Origin: Bacteroidia bacterium
GTDB lineage: Bacteria; Bacteroidota; Bacteroidia; Bacteroidales; UBA932
Assembly (NCBI GenBank): GCA_030529945.1
Contig: JAUMVX010000013.1
Location: forward strand, 1 to 54,479
Length of the DNA stretch: 54,479 bases
Direction of reading: 5' to 3'
Shown here: positions 35,840 through 44,365 of the stretch, one piece after another
Layout: every line of letters begins with the position of its first letter
How positions within the stretch are numbered: the stretch's first letter is position 1
Made by a program: the position numbers and the translations under genes
Notes under the pieces: model-generated
What the model was told of the DNA's origin: nothing
Database searches by the model: none
Seen by the model: only the letters and a program-made list of their open reading frames with translations

Positions 35840-36514
35840 CTATGCGAACCTTTCGTTTATCCAGTCCGTGTTCACCCTGCAGAATCCTTTCAGGGACGCG
35901 GTGAGACGGGGGTTGCGGCGCAGGATGCCGGCACTGTCCTCATAGACGTTGAAGCCGACCTCGGCAAGCTGCATCTGGCCGTCCTGCGGATATGCGAACT
36001 GAATGTGGTGGTCGGCGCCGTCTATGCGCAGGAAACGGAAAGGCGCGTCGGCGAGCTTTTCCGCGAGAACTTTATCCTCCCCGATAAGCTCCAGACGTGT
36101 CAGGTGCTTGCACAGCTCCATCACTGCATCGTCCAGACCGGAGTCGAATATTTTCACCTTTTCTATAAGTTCGCCCGGCTCGTCCACGAATCTCAGGACG
36201 TAGTCCGAAAGGCCGTCTATGCCCGCATACATTTCCCGTGCCTTGGCTTCCAGGACTTCATCCCCGAGAGTAAGCCAGAGCATAAGCTTGGCGGCGGGGT
36301 CGTGGTAGAGGAGCTTTTCCCGGATGAGGTTATTGGCCCCGCAGTGCGGGCATTCGTGCAGAAAGAGGGAACCGTCCTTCAGTGCGGCCTTCAGCTCGGG
36401 GGAGTCTGAGGCGTTTATGCTGTCATACGTCCTGGCGACGGAAGATGCTCCGCAGCGGGCGCAGCTCAGCTGAATATCCTTGTGATTATCCATATCCATA
36501 CGGAAGGGGACCAT
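35840..36514 (-). CDS. CpXC zinc-ribbon protein
   Basis: 224 aa from ATG 36514; ATGs at 36499 and 36493 are alternatives. N-terminal paired cysteines (SCARCGAS and ECPHCGAN) form the zinc ribbon of the CpXC family, followed by a helical body. Function unknown. A longer frame reaches 36958 but overlaps the transporter gene and its promoter, so it was cut. The -7 box at 36536-36543 supports this. Confidence 0.75.
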   Translation of the reverse strand: MVPFRMDMDNHKDIQLSCARCGASSVARTYDSINASDSPELKAALKDGSLFLHECPHCGANNLIREKLLYHDPAAKLMLWLTLGDEVLEAKAREMYAGIDGLSDYVLRFVDEPGELIEKVKIFDSGLDDAVMELCKHLTRLELIGEDKVLAEKLADAPFRFLRIDGADHHIQFAYPQDGQMQLAEVGFNVYEDSAGILRRNPRLTASLKGFCRVNTDWINERFA

Positions 36515-36535
36515 CAAAAATCGGCCCCAATCACG

Positions 36536-36562
36536 CAAAAATAGCAAAAATGAGTATATTTG
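36536..36562. promoter_or_regulatory. Divergent -7 boxes, CpXC gene and transporter
   Basis: Minus-strand TATTTTTG (36536-36543) and plus-strand TATATTTG (36555-36562) are 11 bases apart, back to back. The two promoters must compete or be controlled together. Confidence 0.55.
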
Positions 36563-36623
36563 TCCTCTACTACGCAAATTATAGCGTGGGGATGTGTATT
36601 GCTGAAATTTAAACCTTGTAGAA

Positions 36624-37940
36624 ATGAAAGAAAATTTCAAGTCTGAGGACTGGATGGCGTGCTGGCTCGGCTTCATCGTCATCATCATCGCCATAGTATC
36701 CGTCCTGACCGGATGGTTCGATTTCTCGGCGCTTAAATTCAAAACCTGGACATTGTGGGAGAATGTGGAATCCGCAAGCCTCCTGAGCCAGTTCACTTGG
36801 GACTTCGCGGGTAAGCTCGTTCTTACTTTCGCGGTTCTGGCCGCTCTGTTTACCGGAGCCGTGAAGATACAGGGGGGCAGCGTGAAGGAGTATCTTCCTG
36901 CATTCGCGACGCTCTTCGTTCTGGCGATCATCGTGCGCCTCATCAGCGCGGAGTTCACTCTGAACCGCTATCTCGAATGGGCCTTCTGGGCTCTTATAGT
37001 GGGCCTTCTGGTATCCAATACCGTAGGAGTTCCGCAGTGGCTGAAGCCTGCCGTGAAGACAGAATTCTATATTAAGACAGGTCTGGTGATAATGGGCTTC
37101 TCCGTGCTTTTCTCCACTATCGCCAAGTTCGGTCTCTACGGTCTCGGCATAGCCTGGATAGTCACCCCTATCGTCATCCTCTTTATGTGGTGGTTCGGCG
37201 TGAAGGTCCTGAAGATTGACAACAAGCCTCTGGTCATCACGATGGCCTCCGCCACGAGCGTCTGCGGTACTTCGGCGGCCATCGCAACCGGAGCAGCCTC
37301 TAAGGCGAAAAAGGACGACATCGCGATGACGGTCTCCATCTCCATCATCTTCACGGTGCTTATGATGGTGTTCGAGCCTATGATCATCCGTGCGGTGGGA
37401 ATGAGCCCGATTATGGGAGGTTCGCTCATCGGCGGCACCATCGACTCCACCGGAGCTGTAGTGGTGGCCGGTACTGCCCTCGGCGGCGAGGCGCAGACAG
37501 CGGCCGTGCTCGTGAAGTCCATACAGAACATCCTCATCGGCTTCATAGCCTTTTTCGTGGCCATCTTCTTCGCGACTCACGTGGACAAGACTCCCGGCAC
37601 GAAGGTAGGGGCTTCCGAAATCTGGGTACGTTTCCCGAAATTCATAATAGGCTTTTTCGCTGCGTCCCTCATCGCCTCCTTCATCATCCTCCCGATATTC
37701 GGAAACGATCAGGTAGGAGCCATTAACAAGGTTCTGGACCAGTATAAGAACTGGGCTTTCGTGCTCGCTTTCGTCTCCATCGGTCTGGACACGAATTTCA
37801 AGGACATCATCAAGAAGACTCAGGGAGGCAAGCTCGTGTGGCTCTACATCGTGGGCCAGAGTTTCAACATAGTTCTGACCTTCTTCGCCGTATGGCTCCT
37901 GCTCTCCGGCGTGATCTTCCCGATTCCGTCCCTGAATTAG
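36624..37940 (+). CDS. YeiH-family transporter (putative sulfate exporter)
   Basis: 438 aa, about eleven membrane helices. Family features: GLLVSNTVGVPQWL, FYIKTGLVIMGFSVLF, ATSVCGTSAAIATG and GGTIDSTGAVVVAG. The family is annotated as putative sulfate exporter; substrate unproven. A small membrane protein follows by five bases. Confidence 0.85.
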   Translation: MKENFKSEDWMACWLGFIVIIIAIVSVLTGWFDFSALKFKTWTLWENVESASLLSQFTWDFAGKLVLTFAVLAALFTGAVKIQGGSVKEYLPAFATLFVLAIIVRLISAEFTLNRYLEWAFWALIVGLLVSNTVGVPQWLKPAVKTEFYIKTGLVIMGFSVLFSTIAKFGLYGLGIAWIVTPIVILFMWWFGVKVLKIDNKPLVITMASATSVCGTSAAIATGAASKAKKDDIAMTVSISIIFTVLMMVFEPMIIRAVGMSPIMGGSLIGGTIDSTGAVVVAGTALGGEAQTAAVLVKSIQNILIGFIAFFVAIFFATHVDKTPGTKVGASEIWVRFPKFIIGFFAASLIASFIILPIFGNDQVGAINKVLDQYKNWAFVLAFVSIGLDTNFKDIIKKTQGGKLVWLYIVGQSFNIVLTFFAVWLLLSGVIFPIPSLN

Positions 37941-37945
37941 AACCT

Positions 37946-38221
37946 ATGGCCGGGATGAATAAAACCTGGAAAGTGATTACCGTCATAGTGATGGTAATCA
38001 CTTTTCTTGTCGCCCTGTATATAATGGCCAACGGACTCGGGCTTGTCCCCTCGCTGGATTTCGGCGCGGGAGCTTATTACTATGCCGACATTCCGGGTTT
38101 CGAAAAGATAGTCCGCACCGACTCATACGATTCCCATCTGCCCCTTTCTCTGGCCATACTGCTCTTTCTCGCCTGGGGGGCCTTCGTTTACTGGCTCTGG
38201 ACCAGAATCGACAGGAAATAG
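37946..38221 (+). CDS. Small two-helix membrane protein
   Basis: 91 aa from ATG 37946 (MAGMNKTWKV); the in-frame extension back to 37838 lies inside the transporter gene. Two membrane helices: VITVIVMVITFLVALYIMANG and LPLSLAILLFLAWGAFVYWLW, with a DFGAGAYYYADIPG loop. Probably a partner of the transporter. No family recognised. Confidence 0.65.
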   Translation: MAGMNKTWKVITVIVMVITFLVALYIMANGLGLVPSLDFGAGAYYYADIPGFEKIVRTDSYDSHLPLSLAILLFLAWGAFVYWLWTRIDRK

Positions 38222-38261
38222 AAAAACGCCTCAGAAGCCGTTACGGGTCTGAGGCGTTTTT
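38222..38261. terminator. Bidirectional terminator
   Basis: Perfect 14-bp stem, AAAAACGCCTCAGA (38222-38235) with TCTGAGGCGTTTTT (38248-38261), 12-base loop. A on one side and T on the other serve both the transporter operon and ridA. Confidence 0.9.
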
Positions 38262-38265
38262 TGCG

Positions 38266-38312
38266 TTATTTCAGGAATCACTTTCTTAATGATTCCTGCA
38301 CAGTCACTTGGC
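38266..38312. repeat. Half copy of the 46-bp intergenic repeat
   Basis: ATTTCAGGAATCACTT equals the 3' half of copy A; TGATTCCTG follows in reverse at 38289, so half repeats face each other. Confidence 0.45.
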
Positions 38313-38678
38313 GGCGAAAGCGTCGATTTCCACTTTCGCGCCCTTCGGCAGCGCCGCTACCTGATAGCAGACGCGGGCGGGCTTGTCCCCCGGGAAGTAT
38401 TCGGCATAAACGGCGTTCATAGCTCCGAAATCCGCGATGTCCGTCAGCAGGACGGTAGTCTTCACCACGTCATCGAAACTGTAGCCGGCCTCGGCGAGGA
38501 TATGTCCTATATTGTCGAGGCTGCGGCGTGTCTGGGAGACGACATCCTCCGGCATAGCTCCGGTGGCTCCGTCGACCGGAAGCTGTCCCGAGATGAAGAG
38601 GACGCCGCCGGCTTCGATGGCCTGGGAATATGGCCCCACAGCTGCCGGGGCCTTCTCTGATGCGATGATTCTTTTCAT
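38304..38678 (-). CDS. ridA: RidA-family imine deaminase
   Basis: 124 aa, standard length. Hydrolyses reactive enamine/imine by-products of PLP enzymes. Catalytic Arg102 in KPARVCYQVAALPKGAKVEID; also PAAVGPYSQAI and GQLPVDGATG. Twelve bases after the C69 dipeptidase gene, same strand. Confidence 0.94.
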   Translation of the reverse strand: MKRIIASEKAPAAVGPYSQAIEAGGVLFISGQLPVDGATGAMPEDVVSQTRRSLDNIGHILAEAGYSFDDVVKTTVLLTDIADFGAMNAVYAEYFPGDKPARVCYQVAALPKGAKVEIDAFAAK

Positions 38679-38690
38679 TTTATATGGATT

Positions 38691-40415
38691 TTATTTCTTT
38701 TCCTCGATGACTGAGCCGTGGTCTTTTACGACCGCCTCTTTCCACTTCTCGGTATAGCCCGGCTGGGTGATGCCTATAGGCAGGCCCTCGTAGTCCTCGG
38801 AATGGATGAAAGCTCCGTTCTCGTCCTGGGCCTTGACATTGCCGTCGATGAATTTCACGAGCAGCGTCTCCTCAAGCCTGGTCCAGGCCTCGAACTGCTT
38901 CTGTGCAGTGTTCACGGTATATTCCGTAAGGGCCTTGCGTACTTTGCGCAGGGCGCTTTTGCCTCCATTGCCATAGAGCTGCAGAAGCTGTCCGTCGAAA
39001 GTGGGAACCTCCGTGTCCATCTGAGCGTTCTCGAAAGAGTCGATCCTCTCGCGGACGTAAGGAGCCATCCGGTCGTACATCTTATAGCAGGCGTTGGCGA
39101 CGCGGTTGCACATCCAGAAAGTGGAGGTAGGGGAGTACTTCAGGATATTTCCGTTACCTACGCGAAGGCACTCCGGAACTTCGGAGGTGTTCGCATAGAT
39201 CGGAGTGAGATAAGATGTCGCGGCATCATCACAGCCGAACCACTGCAGGGCCCCGATGACATCCGGAAGACCCGGACGGGACTGGGCCACGAACCAGAAA
39301 CCTGTCTGCTGGGTCGCGAGTGCACGCTCGTTCAGGTAGCTTTTGCCCTCATACTCGAAATACATAGGCCTCCAGCGGTAAGGCAGAGCGTTTCCGCCCG
39401 CGCCGATGTCCGTGGTCATATCCATAGGAGTGCCCTCGAAGTGGTCGCGCATAACATCGGCCACGTTCTTGACGCTGATTTTGCGTGAAGGCTTGACGAA
39501 GAGAGGCATAGGGTTGCCGAAGTTGTAACCCATAGCGTAGTCGAGCCAGTCGGAGGCAGGCCGGGTGACTTCCCTGCCGTTTTCGTCCATATAGGTGAAC
39601 TGACCGTCACAGAGGATATTGAACGCGCTCCATACACGGGCGTCGCAGCCCCTGACGGTGCCGAAGTCGAGCGGGCAGTAGGTGTCGCAGAAGCTGAATT
39701 CGCTGTCCTCTCCGTCGAACCAGCCCTTTTCGCGTGCGAAACTGATCACATCAGGAGCGTAGAGACAGTTCTCGGGGTCGTCCAGAGGGAAGCGGGATAT
39801 TCGCGCCTGGTTAGCGTGTGCACAGATGTAGCCGTCAGGGATGCGTCTTGCAACCCAGAGCATACCCTTGCTGCCTTCACCCTTGCCGATGAGGTCCATC
39901 ACCCAGGCTTCCCGGGTGTCGGCGATGGAGAAGCTCTCGCCCTCGGAACCATAGCCGAATTCATCGGTGAGGCTTACCATAATCTGGATAGCCTCGCGTG
40001 CGGTGCGGGCTCTTTCGAGCGCAGTGTAGATCAGAGAGCCGTAATCCATTATGCCCTGCTTGTTCTCCAGCTCGGTACGTCCGCCCCAGGTGCTCTCGGC
40101 GATTATGAGCTGATGCTCATTCATATTGCCCACTCTCTGATAGGTACGGGCTATCTGTGGGATGTAGCCGCGGAATCTGTAGCTGTCCCAGTCGTCCACG
40201 CGGCGCAGGGCTCCCGCTTTCCAGTCGCCCGCGGCCTGGAAATACAGCTCTCCGTAAAGCTGGTGCGAATCCGCAGAATAGGAAATCATCGCGGAGCCGT
40301 CGGTACTCGCTCCGTGCGTGATTATGACATTGGAACAGGCGTCCGTTCTTGTGGCCGTCACTGTCGCAAGGACTGCGGCTGCAAGGCAGATGGTGGTGAT
40401 GAAGTGTCTGGTCAT
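38691..40415 (-). CDS. Secreted C69-family dipeptidase
   Basis: 574 aa. Signal peptide ends at Ala26, leaving Cys27 as N-terminal nucleophile (CSNVIITHGASTDGSAMIS), the hallmark of peptidase family C69 (PepD). Other family marks: NEHQLIIAESTWGGR, GSEGESFSIADTREAWVMDLIG, HANQARIS. Acts on short peptides in the periplasm. Second Ntn-hydrolase with a Cys right after the signal peptide in this window. Confidence 0.92.
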   Translation of the reverse strand: MTRHFITTICLAAAVLATVTATRTDACSNVIITHGASTDGSAMISYSADSHQLYGELYFQAAGDWKAGALRRVDDWDSYRFRGYIPQIARTYQRVGNMNEHQLIIAESTWGGRTELENKQGIMDYGSLIYTALERARTAREAIQIMVSLTDEFGYGSEGESFSIADTREAWVMDLIGKGEGSKGMLWVARRIPDGYICAHANQARISRFPLDDPENCLYAPDVISFAREKGWFDGEDSEFSFCDTYCPLDFGTVRGCDARVWSAFNILCDGQFTYMDENGREVTRPASDWLDYAMGYNFGNPMPLFVKPSRKISVKNVADVMRDHFEGTPMDMTTDIGAGGNALPYRWRPMYFEYEGKSYLNERALATQQTGFWFVAQSRPGLPDVIGALQWFGCDDAATSYLTPIYANTSEVPECLRVGNGNILKYSPTSTFWMCNRVANACYKMYDRMAPYVRERIDSFENAQMDTEVPTFDGQLLQLYGNGGKSALRKVRKALTEYTVNTAQKQFEAWTRLEETLLVKFIDGNVKAQDENGAFIHSEDYEGLPIGITQPGYTEKWKEAVVKDHGSVIEEKK

Positions 40416-40438
40416 TTGCTTCTTTTTCTATTAATAGC

Positions 40439-40446
40439 TAAATTTG
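40439..40446 (+). promoter_or_regulatory. -7 box for the 40482 gene
   Basis: TAAATTTG, 35 bases before the ATG. Confidence 0.5.
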
Positions 40447-40481
40447 TACATTATGTGGGACAACAAAGCTAATCATTTTTT

Positions 40482-40883
40482 ATGACTAAACGAGTATTTT
40501 CATCACTTGCCGCCGTGCTGCTCTGCGTTTTTGCCCTTGCGCAGGAAAACGATCCTCAGAAGAGGGAAAAGGAGTTCTTCGAGAATCTGGACAAGCAGAT
40601 CGGGCAGCTCACCTCGCAGCTGGACCTGGAAGACTGGCAGGTCTTTTATGTGGACTCCATACTTACCCACGACTATCAGGCTATGCAGAAGGAACTTATG
40701 GCGCTACAGCAGAAAAAGGTGTCAAACACCGACATATATAATGAAGTCGCCTTCAGATGGCAGGACAGGATAGACGAATCCCTGCAGAAGGTCTTCAATG
40801 AAGAGCAGTGGGCCAAATATCAGAAGAACGGGGCCGCACGCGCGAAGAAAGCGCGTGACAAGCGGCGCGCCAAGATGAAGTAA
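40482..40883 (+). CDS. Small secreted helical protein
   Basis: 133 aa. Signal peptide (MTKRVFSSLAAVLLCVFALA), then a highly charged all-helical body (KREKEFFENLDKQIGQL..., FRWQDRIDESLQKVF) and a basic tail (ARAKKARDKRRAKMK). Resembles small Bacteroidales DUF proteins with Spy-like helices, but no family is recognised. Periplasmic. Confidence 0.65.
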   Translation: MTKRVFSSLAAVLLCVFALAQENDPQKREKEFFENLDKQIGQLTSQLDLEDWQVFYVDSILTHDYQAMQKELMALQQKKVSNTDIYNEVAFRWQDRIDESLQKVFNEEQWAKYQKNGAARAKKARDKRRAKMK

Positions 40884-40896
40884 TCACAATTATTCG

Positions 40897-40904
40897 TACA
40901 TTTG
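40897..40904 (+). promoter_or_regulatory. pheS -7 promoter box
   Basis: TACATTTG, 22 bases before the pheS ATG. Confidence 0.55.
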
Positions 40905-40926
40905 CAGGATTTTAACAGTTTCTCAT

Positions 40927-41961
40927 ATGAAAGAGGAAATTCAGAAAGTGCTTGCAGACCTGTCTGAACTCAGATGTCAGACCCGGAAAGATGTCGAGGA
41001 GGCCAGAATCCGCTTCCTGGGCAAGAAAGGCGAGGTTACGAAACTCTTCGACGAGTTCCGTACGATGGACAAGGAGATGAAAAAGGAGTTCGGAAAGACC
41101 CTGAACGACCTCAAGCAGACGGTTCAGAACAGGATAGAGGAGTTCAAGAACCAGGCCGCTTCCGAGGATTCCACGCAGGCTGCCGCGCAGGATCTGACTA
41201 TGCCGGGAGACGCTATCGCCCTCGGTTCGCGCCATCCTGTATCCATAGTGCGCCAGGAGATAGTGGACATCTTCCGCAAGTTCGGTTACGATGTGGCCGA
41301 GGGACCCGAGATCGAGGATGACTACCACGTGTTCGAAGCCCTGAATTTCCCTCCGAACCATCCCGCCAGAGATATGCAGGACACTTTCTTCGTTTCCGCC
41401 GGTCATCCGAACCCGCTCCTGCTGCGTACCCACACTTCTTCGGTGCAGGTCCGCGCTATGGAGACGATGAAACTCCCTATCCGTGTCATCTGCCCGGGAC
41501 GCGTGTTCCGCAACGAAGCCATAAGTGCGCGTGCGCACTGCATCTTCCATCAGGTGGAGGGTCTCTACATCGATGAAAACGTGACTTTCGCCGACCTCAA
41601 GCAGGCTATCCTGCTTTTCGCCCGCGAGATGTTCGGTCCCGACACTGAAATCCGTATGCGTCCTTCCTTCTTCCCGTTTACGGAGCCATCCGCCGAGGTG
41701 GACGTGAGCTGCAACATCTGCCACGGCAAGGGTTGCAATATCTGCAAGGGTACCGGCTGGCTGGAGATTCTGGGCTGCGGTATGGTGGATCCTAACGTTC
41801 TGGAAGCGAGCGGCATAGACTCCAAGAAATATTCCGGCTTCGCTTTCGGTATGGGTCTGGAGCGCATCGCGATGCTGAAATGGAGGGTTAATGACCTGAG
41901 GCATTATTTCGAGAACGATATGCGTTTCCTTCGTGAATTCAGCTCCGCCGTCGAGGTGTAG
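40927..41961 (+). CDS. pheS: Phenylalanyl-tRNA synthetase alpha chain
   Basis: 344 aa. Catalytic subunit of the alpha2beta2 enzyme. N-terminal coiled coil, then GSRHPVSIVRQEIVDIF, motif 2 region VICPGRVFRNEAISARAHCIFHQVEGL, and motif 3 GFAFGMGLERIAMLKW. pheT is not adjacent, as often in Bacteroidetes. Full length. Confidence 0.97.
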   Translation: MKEEIQKVLADLSELRCQTRKDVEEARIRFLGKKGEVTKLFDEFRTMDKEMKKEFGKTLNDLKQTVQNRIEEFKNQAASEDSTQAAAQDLTMPGDAIALGSRHPVSIVRQEIVDIFRKFGYDVAEGPEIEDDYHVFEALNFPPNHPARDMQDTFFVSAGHPNPLLLRTHTSSVQVRAMETMKLPIRVICPGRVFRNEAISARAHCIFHQVEGLYIDENVTFADLKQAILLFAREMFGPDTEIRMRPSFFPFTEPSAEVDVSCNICHGKGCNICKGTGWLEILGCGMVDPNVLEASGIDSKKYSGFAFGMGLERIAMLKWRVNDLRHYFENDMRFLREFSSAVEV

Positions 41962-42014
41962 AAGCATCTCCGGAGCGGGTATCCGGACGGGCGAGTGAAT
42001 TTTTAGTGCAAAAG

Positions 42015-42045
42015 TTTGGAGTTCTGAAAAAACTTCGTACCTTTG
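42015..42045 (+). promoter_or_regulatory. tRNA-Gly promoter, both boxes
   Basis: TTTG at 42015-42018 and TACCTTTG at 42038-42045, separated by exactly 19 bases: the best full Bacteroidetes -33/-7 pair in the window. Confidence 0.75.
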
Positions 42046-42055
42046 CAGTCCCGAT

Positions 42056-42131
42056 GCGGAAATAGCTCAGTTGGTAGAGCGCAACCTTGCCAAGGTTGAG
42101 GTCGCGGGTCCGAGCCCCGTTTTCCGCTCCA
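42056..42131 (+). tRNA. tRNA-Gly (GCC anticodon)
   Basis: Complete cloverleaf of 76 bases. Acceptor arm GCGGAAA with TTTCCGC; D arm GCTCAGTTGGTAGAGC; anticodon stem CAACC/GGTTG around TTGCCAA, anticodon GCC at 42089-42091; T arm GCGGG/CCCGT with the TCCGAGC loop. CCA is encoded (42129-42131). The accessory patch lies directly downstream, so it may be an integration site, but no second copy of its 3' end was found. Confidence 0.97.
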
Positions 42132-42136
42132 CAGAA

Positions 42137-42165
42137 AAGGCTGACCGGAATGGTCAGCTTTTTTT
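42137..42165 (+). terminator. tRNA-Gly terminator
   Basis: GGCTGACC stem, GGAAT loop, GGTCAGCT and a run of seven T. Confidence 0.85.
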
Positions 42166-42182
42166 AGTGATGATGAAAAAAT
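42165..42182. repeat. 5' part of the 46-bp repeat
   Basis: TAGTGATGATGAAAAAAT equals the first 14 bases of copy B and then diverges. It abuts the tRNA terminator. Confidence 0.4.
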
Positions 42183-42369
42183 CTACGGCTAATCAAACCT
42201 ATGCTTTTGCAGGTGAGCCAGAGAGGAACACCGTAAATTCGCCAATGCGAACCGTGAAAGGGACGGGCACCCGTAACAGTGTATTTTTTATAAAGAGCAG
42301 ATAATCGAGAATTATATCACCAAATGACACTTTTTCTGATTGGCTTTTTGGATAACTAAAGAAAACAAC

Positions 42370-42377
42370 TACCTTTG
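42370..42377 (+). promoter_or_regulatory. -7 box for the AAA_14 ATPase
   Basis: TACCTTTG. The transcript start should fall at about 42384, inside the inverted repeat that follows. 42183-42369 holds no gene I can support. Confidence 0.6.
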
Positions 42378-42418
42378 TAATCGAAAACCACGTCACTCGG
42401 TGACGCAAAATTCGATTA
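42378..42418 (+). promoter_or_regulatory. Nested inverted repeat in the ATPase leader
   Basis: Outer arms TAATCGAA (42378-42385) and TTCGATTA (42411-42418); inner arms CGTCAC (42391-42396) and GTGACG (42400-42405) around TCG. The outer left arm directly follows the -7 box and the right arm ends three bases before the ATG. Operator or structured leader that hides the start codon. Confidence 0.6.
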
Positions 42419-42421
42419 GCG

Positions 42422-43678
42422 ATGAAAGCCATTGAACGAACAATTTATCTGGACGAACTCATTTCTCTGCGAAATAACGGGATGATTAAGGTCATAACGG
42501 GAATGCGCAGATGCGGCAAGTCTTATCTTCTTTTTGAGATATTCGCTTCTTATCTCGAGACAGACGGCACCGCTCCGGACCATATCATAAAAGTAGACCT
42601 GGAGGACTATAAGAACCGGAGCATGAGAAATCCCGATAACCTTTACGCCTTTGTGGAAAGCCATGTCACTGATGATGGAATATATTATATCCTGCTGGAC
42701 GAGGTTCAGATGCTCGATGACTTTGAAGATGTTTTGAACGGTTTTTTGAAGATGCGGAATGTGGATATCTATGTAACCGGCAGTAATGCGAAGTTTCTGT
42801 CCAAAGATATTATTACGGAGTTTCGCGGACGCGGTTTTGAGGTAAAAATGTATCCTCTGAATTTTAGGGAGTATATGTCCGCCTATTCCGGAACAGTGCA
42901 GGCCGGACTCAATGAATATATGTTGTATGGAGGACTTCCGCAGATATTGTCGTATGAAACCGAAGAGCAAAAAGTACGCTTCCTGAAATCACTGTTTGAC
43001 GAAACGTACATTAAGGACATCAAGGATCGCTATGACATACGCAAAGACGATGACTTGGAAGAACTCATCAGCATCATGGCCTCCGGAATCGGTGCGTTGA
43101 CCAATCCGAGCAAGCTGGCCAATACGTTCCGAAGCGAAAAGAAATCCGTCATATCCTACGATACAGTCAAGGATTATATCGATTATCTATGTGATTCGTT
43201 CCTGATTGAGAAATCCACCCGCTACGACATCAAAGGAAAGCGGTATGTCAATTCCCCTTACAAATATTACTTCATAGATTTGGGACTGCGCAACGCACGC
43301 ATCAATTTCCGCCAGTCGGAAAAAAGCCATCTGATGGAGAATATGGTTTACAATGAATTGAGGGCACGTGGGTTCAATGTGGACGTGGGGGTCGTTCCTG
43401 TCGTGACAAAAGATGAAGACGGAAAACAGAAACGATCCACACTTGAAGTCGATTTCGTCTGTAATTTGGGGAGTAGACGTTACTACATACAGTCGGCATA
43501 CCGTATGGAGTCTGACGAGAAAATAAAGCAGGAACGGGCTTCTTTGCTGAAAGTGGATGATTCATTCAAGAAGATCATCGTTATCGGAGAAGAAAGTCCG
43601 GTGACAAGGGATGAATCCGGCATCACAACCATAAGCATTTATGATTTCCTGCTGAAGGACAATTCATTGGAATTGTAA
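42422..43678 (+). CDS. AAA_14/DUF4143 ATPase
   Basis: 418 aa. N-terminal AAA_14 domain: Walker A GMRRCGKS (27-34), Walker B YYILLDEVQML (~89-99), VTGSNAKFLS sensor region. C-terminal DUF4143 (~200-390) with the PD-(D/E)xK-like EVDFVCNLGSRRYYIQSAY. This family is common in accessory regions of Bacteroidetes; its biological role is unknown. The stop lies only ~8 bases from the decayed toxin fragment, so its arrival probably deleted the rest of that gene. Confidence 0.85.
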   Translation: MKAIERTIYLDELISLRNNGMIKVITGMRRCGKSYLLFEIFASYLETDGTAPDHIIKVDLEDYKNRSMRNPDNLYAFVESHVTDDGIYYILLDEVQMLDDFEDVLNGFLKMRNVDIYVTGSNAKFLSKDIITEFRGRGFEVKMYPLNFREYMSAYSGTVQAGLNEYMLYGGLPQILSYETEEQKVRFLKSLFDETYIKDIKDRYDIRKDDDLEELISIMASGIGALTNPSKLANTFRSEKKSVISYDTVKDYIDYLCDSFLIEKSTRYDIKGKRYVNSPYKYYFIDLGLRNARINFRQSEKSHLMENMVYNELRARGFNVDVGVVPVVTKDEDGKQKRSTLEVDFVCNLGSRRYYIQSAYRMESDEKIKQERASLLKVDDSFKKIIVIGEESPVTRDESGITTISIYDFLLKDNSLEL

Positions 43679-43685
43679 ACCGGCT

Positions 43686-43860
43686 AATGTCCTCGCTGAA
43701 GCGCTGAATCAGTCCCATCCCTTGCTCAGTGAAGTCCCGCCTTTGAACAGGAGGAACGGACCGCACTTTGTGTTGAACTGTGCTTTCAGGATGATTGTAA
43801 CCCACCAGTCCTTTTCAACTGCCCGATCTTAGATTCTTCTGTCCTTTGCGGCAGCCTGAA
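43686..43860 (-). pseudogene. AbiEii-type nucleotidyltransferase toxin remnant
   Basis: Translating the minus strand gives VEKDWWVTIILKAQF, then LLFKGGTSLSKGW, and after a one-base frameshift near 43712, LIQRFSEDI. These are the N-terminal hallmarks of AbiEii/AbiGii toxins, including the nucleotidyltransferase GGTSLSK motif. An in-frame stop precedes VEKDWW, the start is missing, and everything after the SEDI strand is gone at the ATPase gene. Clearly dead. Confidence 0.75.
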
Positions 43861-44288
43861 CCGATAAGGCTGCGCTTCTTCCCTTTGACAGCAAAATTCT
43901 TGGGAACGGCTCTTTTGAATGTTATCGTCCGTCCGTCAATGGTGATTGTCCTTGCCGAGCCGGATGTCAGGAATACCGGGTTCATAGGCATCTGCGTTGA
44001 AAGCCCCAAAAGATTCAGCGCCGTAGCCCCGGTCGGAAGAATCTGAGCCTTGTCCCTTTCCGCGATAGCAGATGCGATGTCGGAAACCGGAGGATAGACC
44101 AGTCCGAATCCGGTCTGTTCCGTTTTGAGATATACCCCTCTGGATAGATGATGGAGGTCTCCGGATTTGACAAGGTCGGAAAGGATTTTTCCGACATACT
44201 CGTCATCATACTCGGGGAAACTGTTGTTGAATAACAGCGTTCCGTTCGTTGCAGAGCTAACTCTCTCTCTTATAGCATTTACTACCAT
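43815..44288 (-). pseudogene. AbiEi/DUF6088-type antitoxin, C-terminally truncated
   Basis: 157-aa frame. The first ~130 residues look like DUF6088/AbiEi antitoxins: winged-helix start (ILSDLVKSGDLHHLSRGVYLK), VSDIASAIAERDKAQILPTGATALNLLGLSTQ and TITFKRAVPKNFAVKGK. After KGK the frame turns to low-quality sequence (KRSLIGSGCRKGQKNLRSGS) that overlaps the toxin remnant, so an internal deletion fused the two genes. The N-terminal DNA-binding part may still be made. Confidence 0.7.
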
Positions 44289-44330
44289 ATTGTATTTTCA
44301 TTGCGAGTATGGTTTACTCGGTAATTTTTG

Positions 44331-44338
44331 CAAAAATA
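44331..44338 (-). promoter_or_regulatory. -7 box for the antitoxin-like gene
   Basis: Minus-strand TATTTTTG, 42 bases before ATG 44288. The promoter outlived the genes it drove. Confidence 0.5.
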
Positions 44339-44365
44339 CCGACACTTTCGGATTCTGCCAATACT

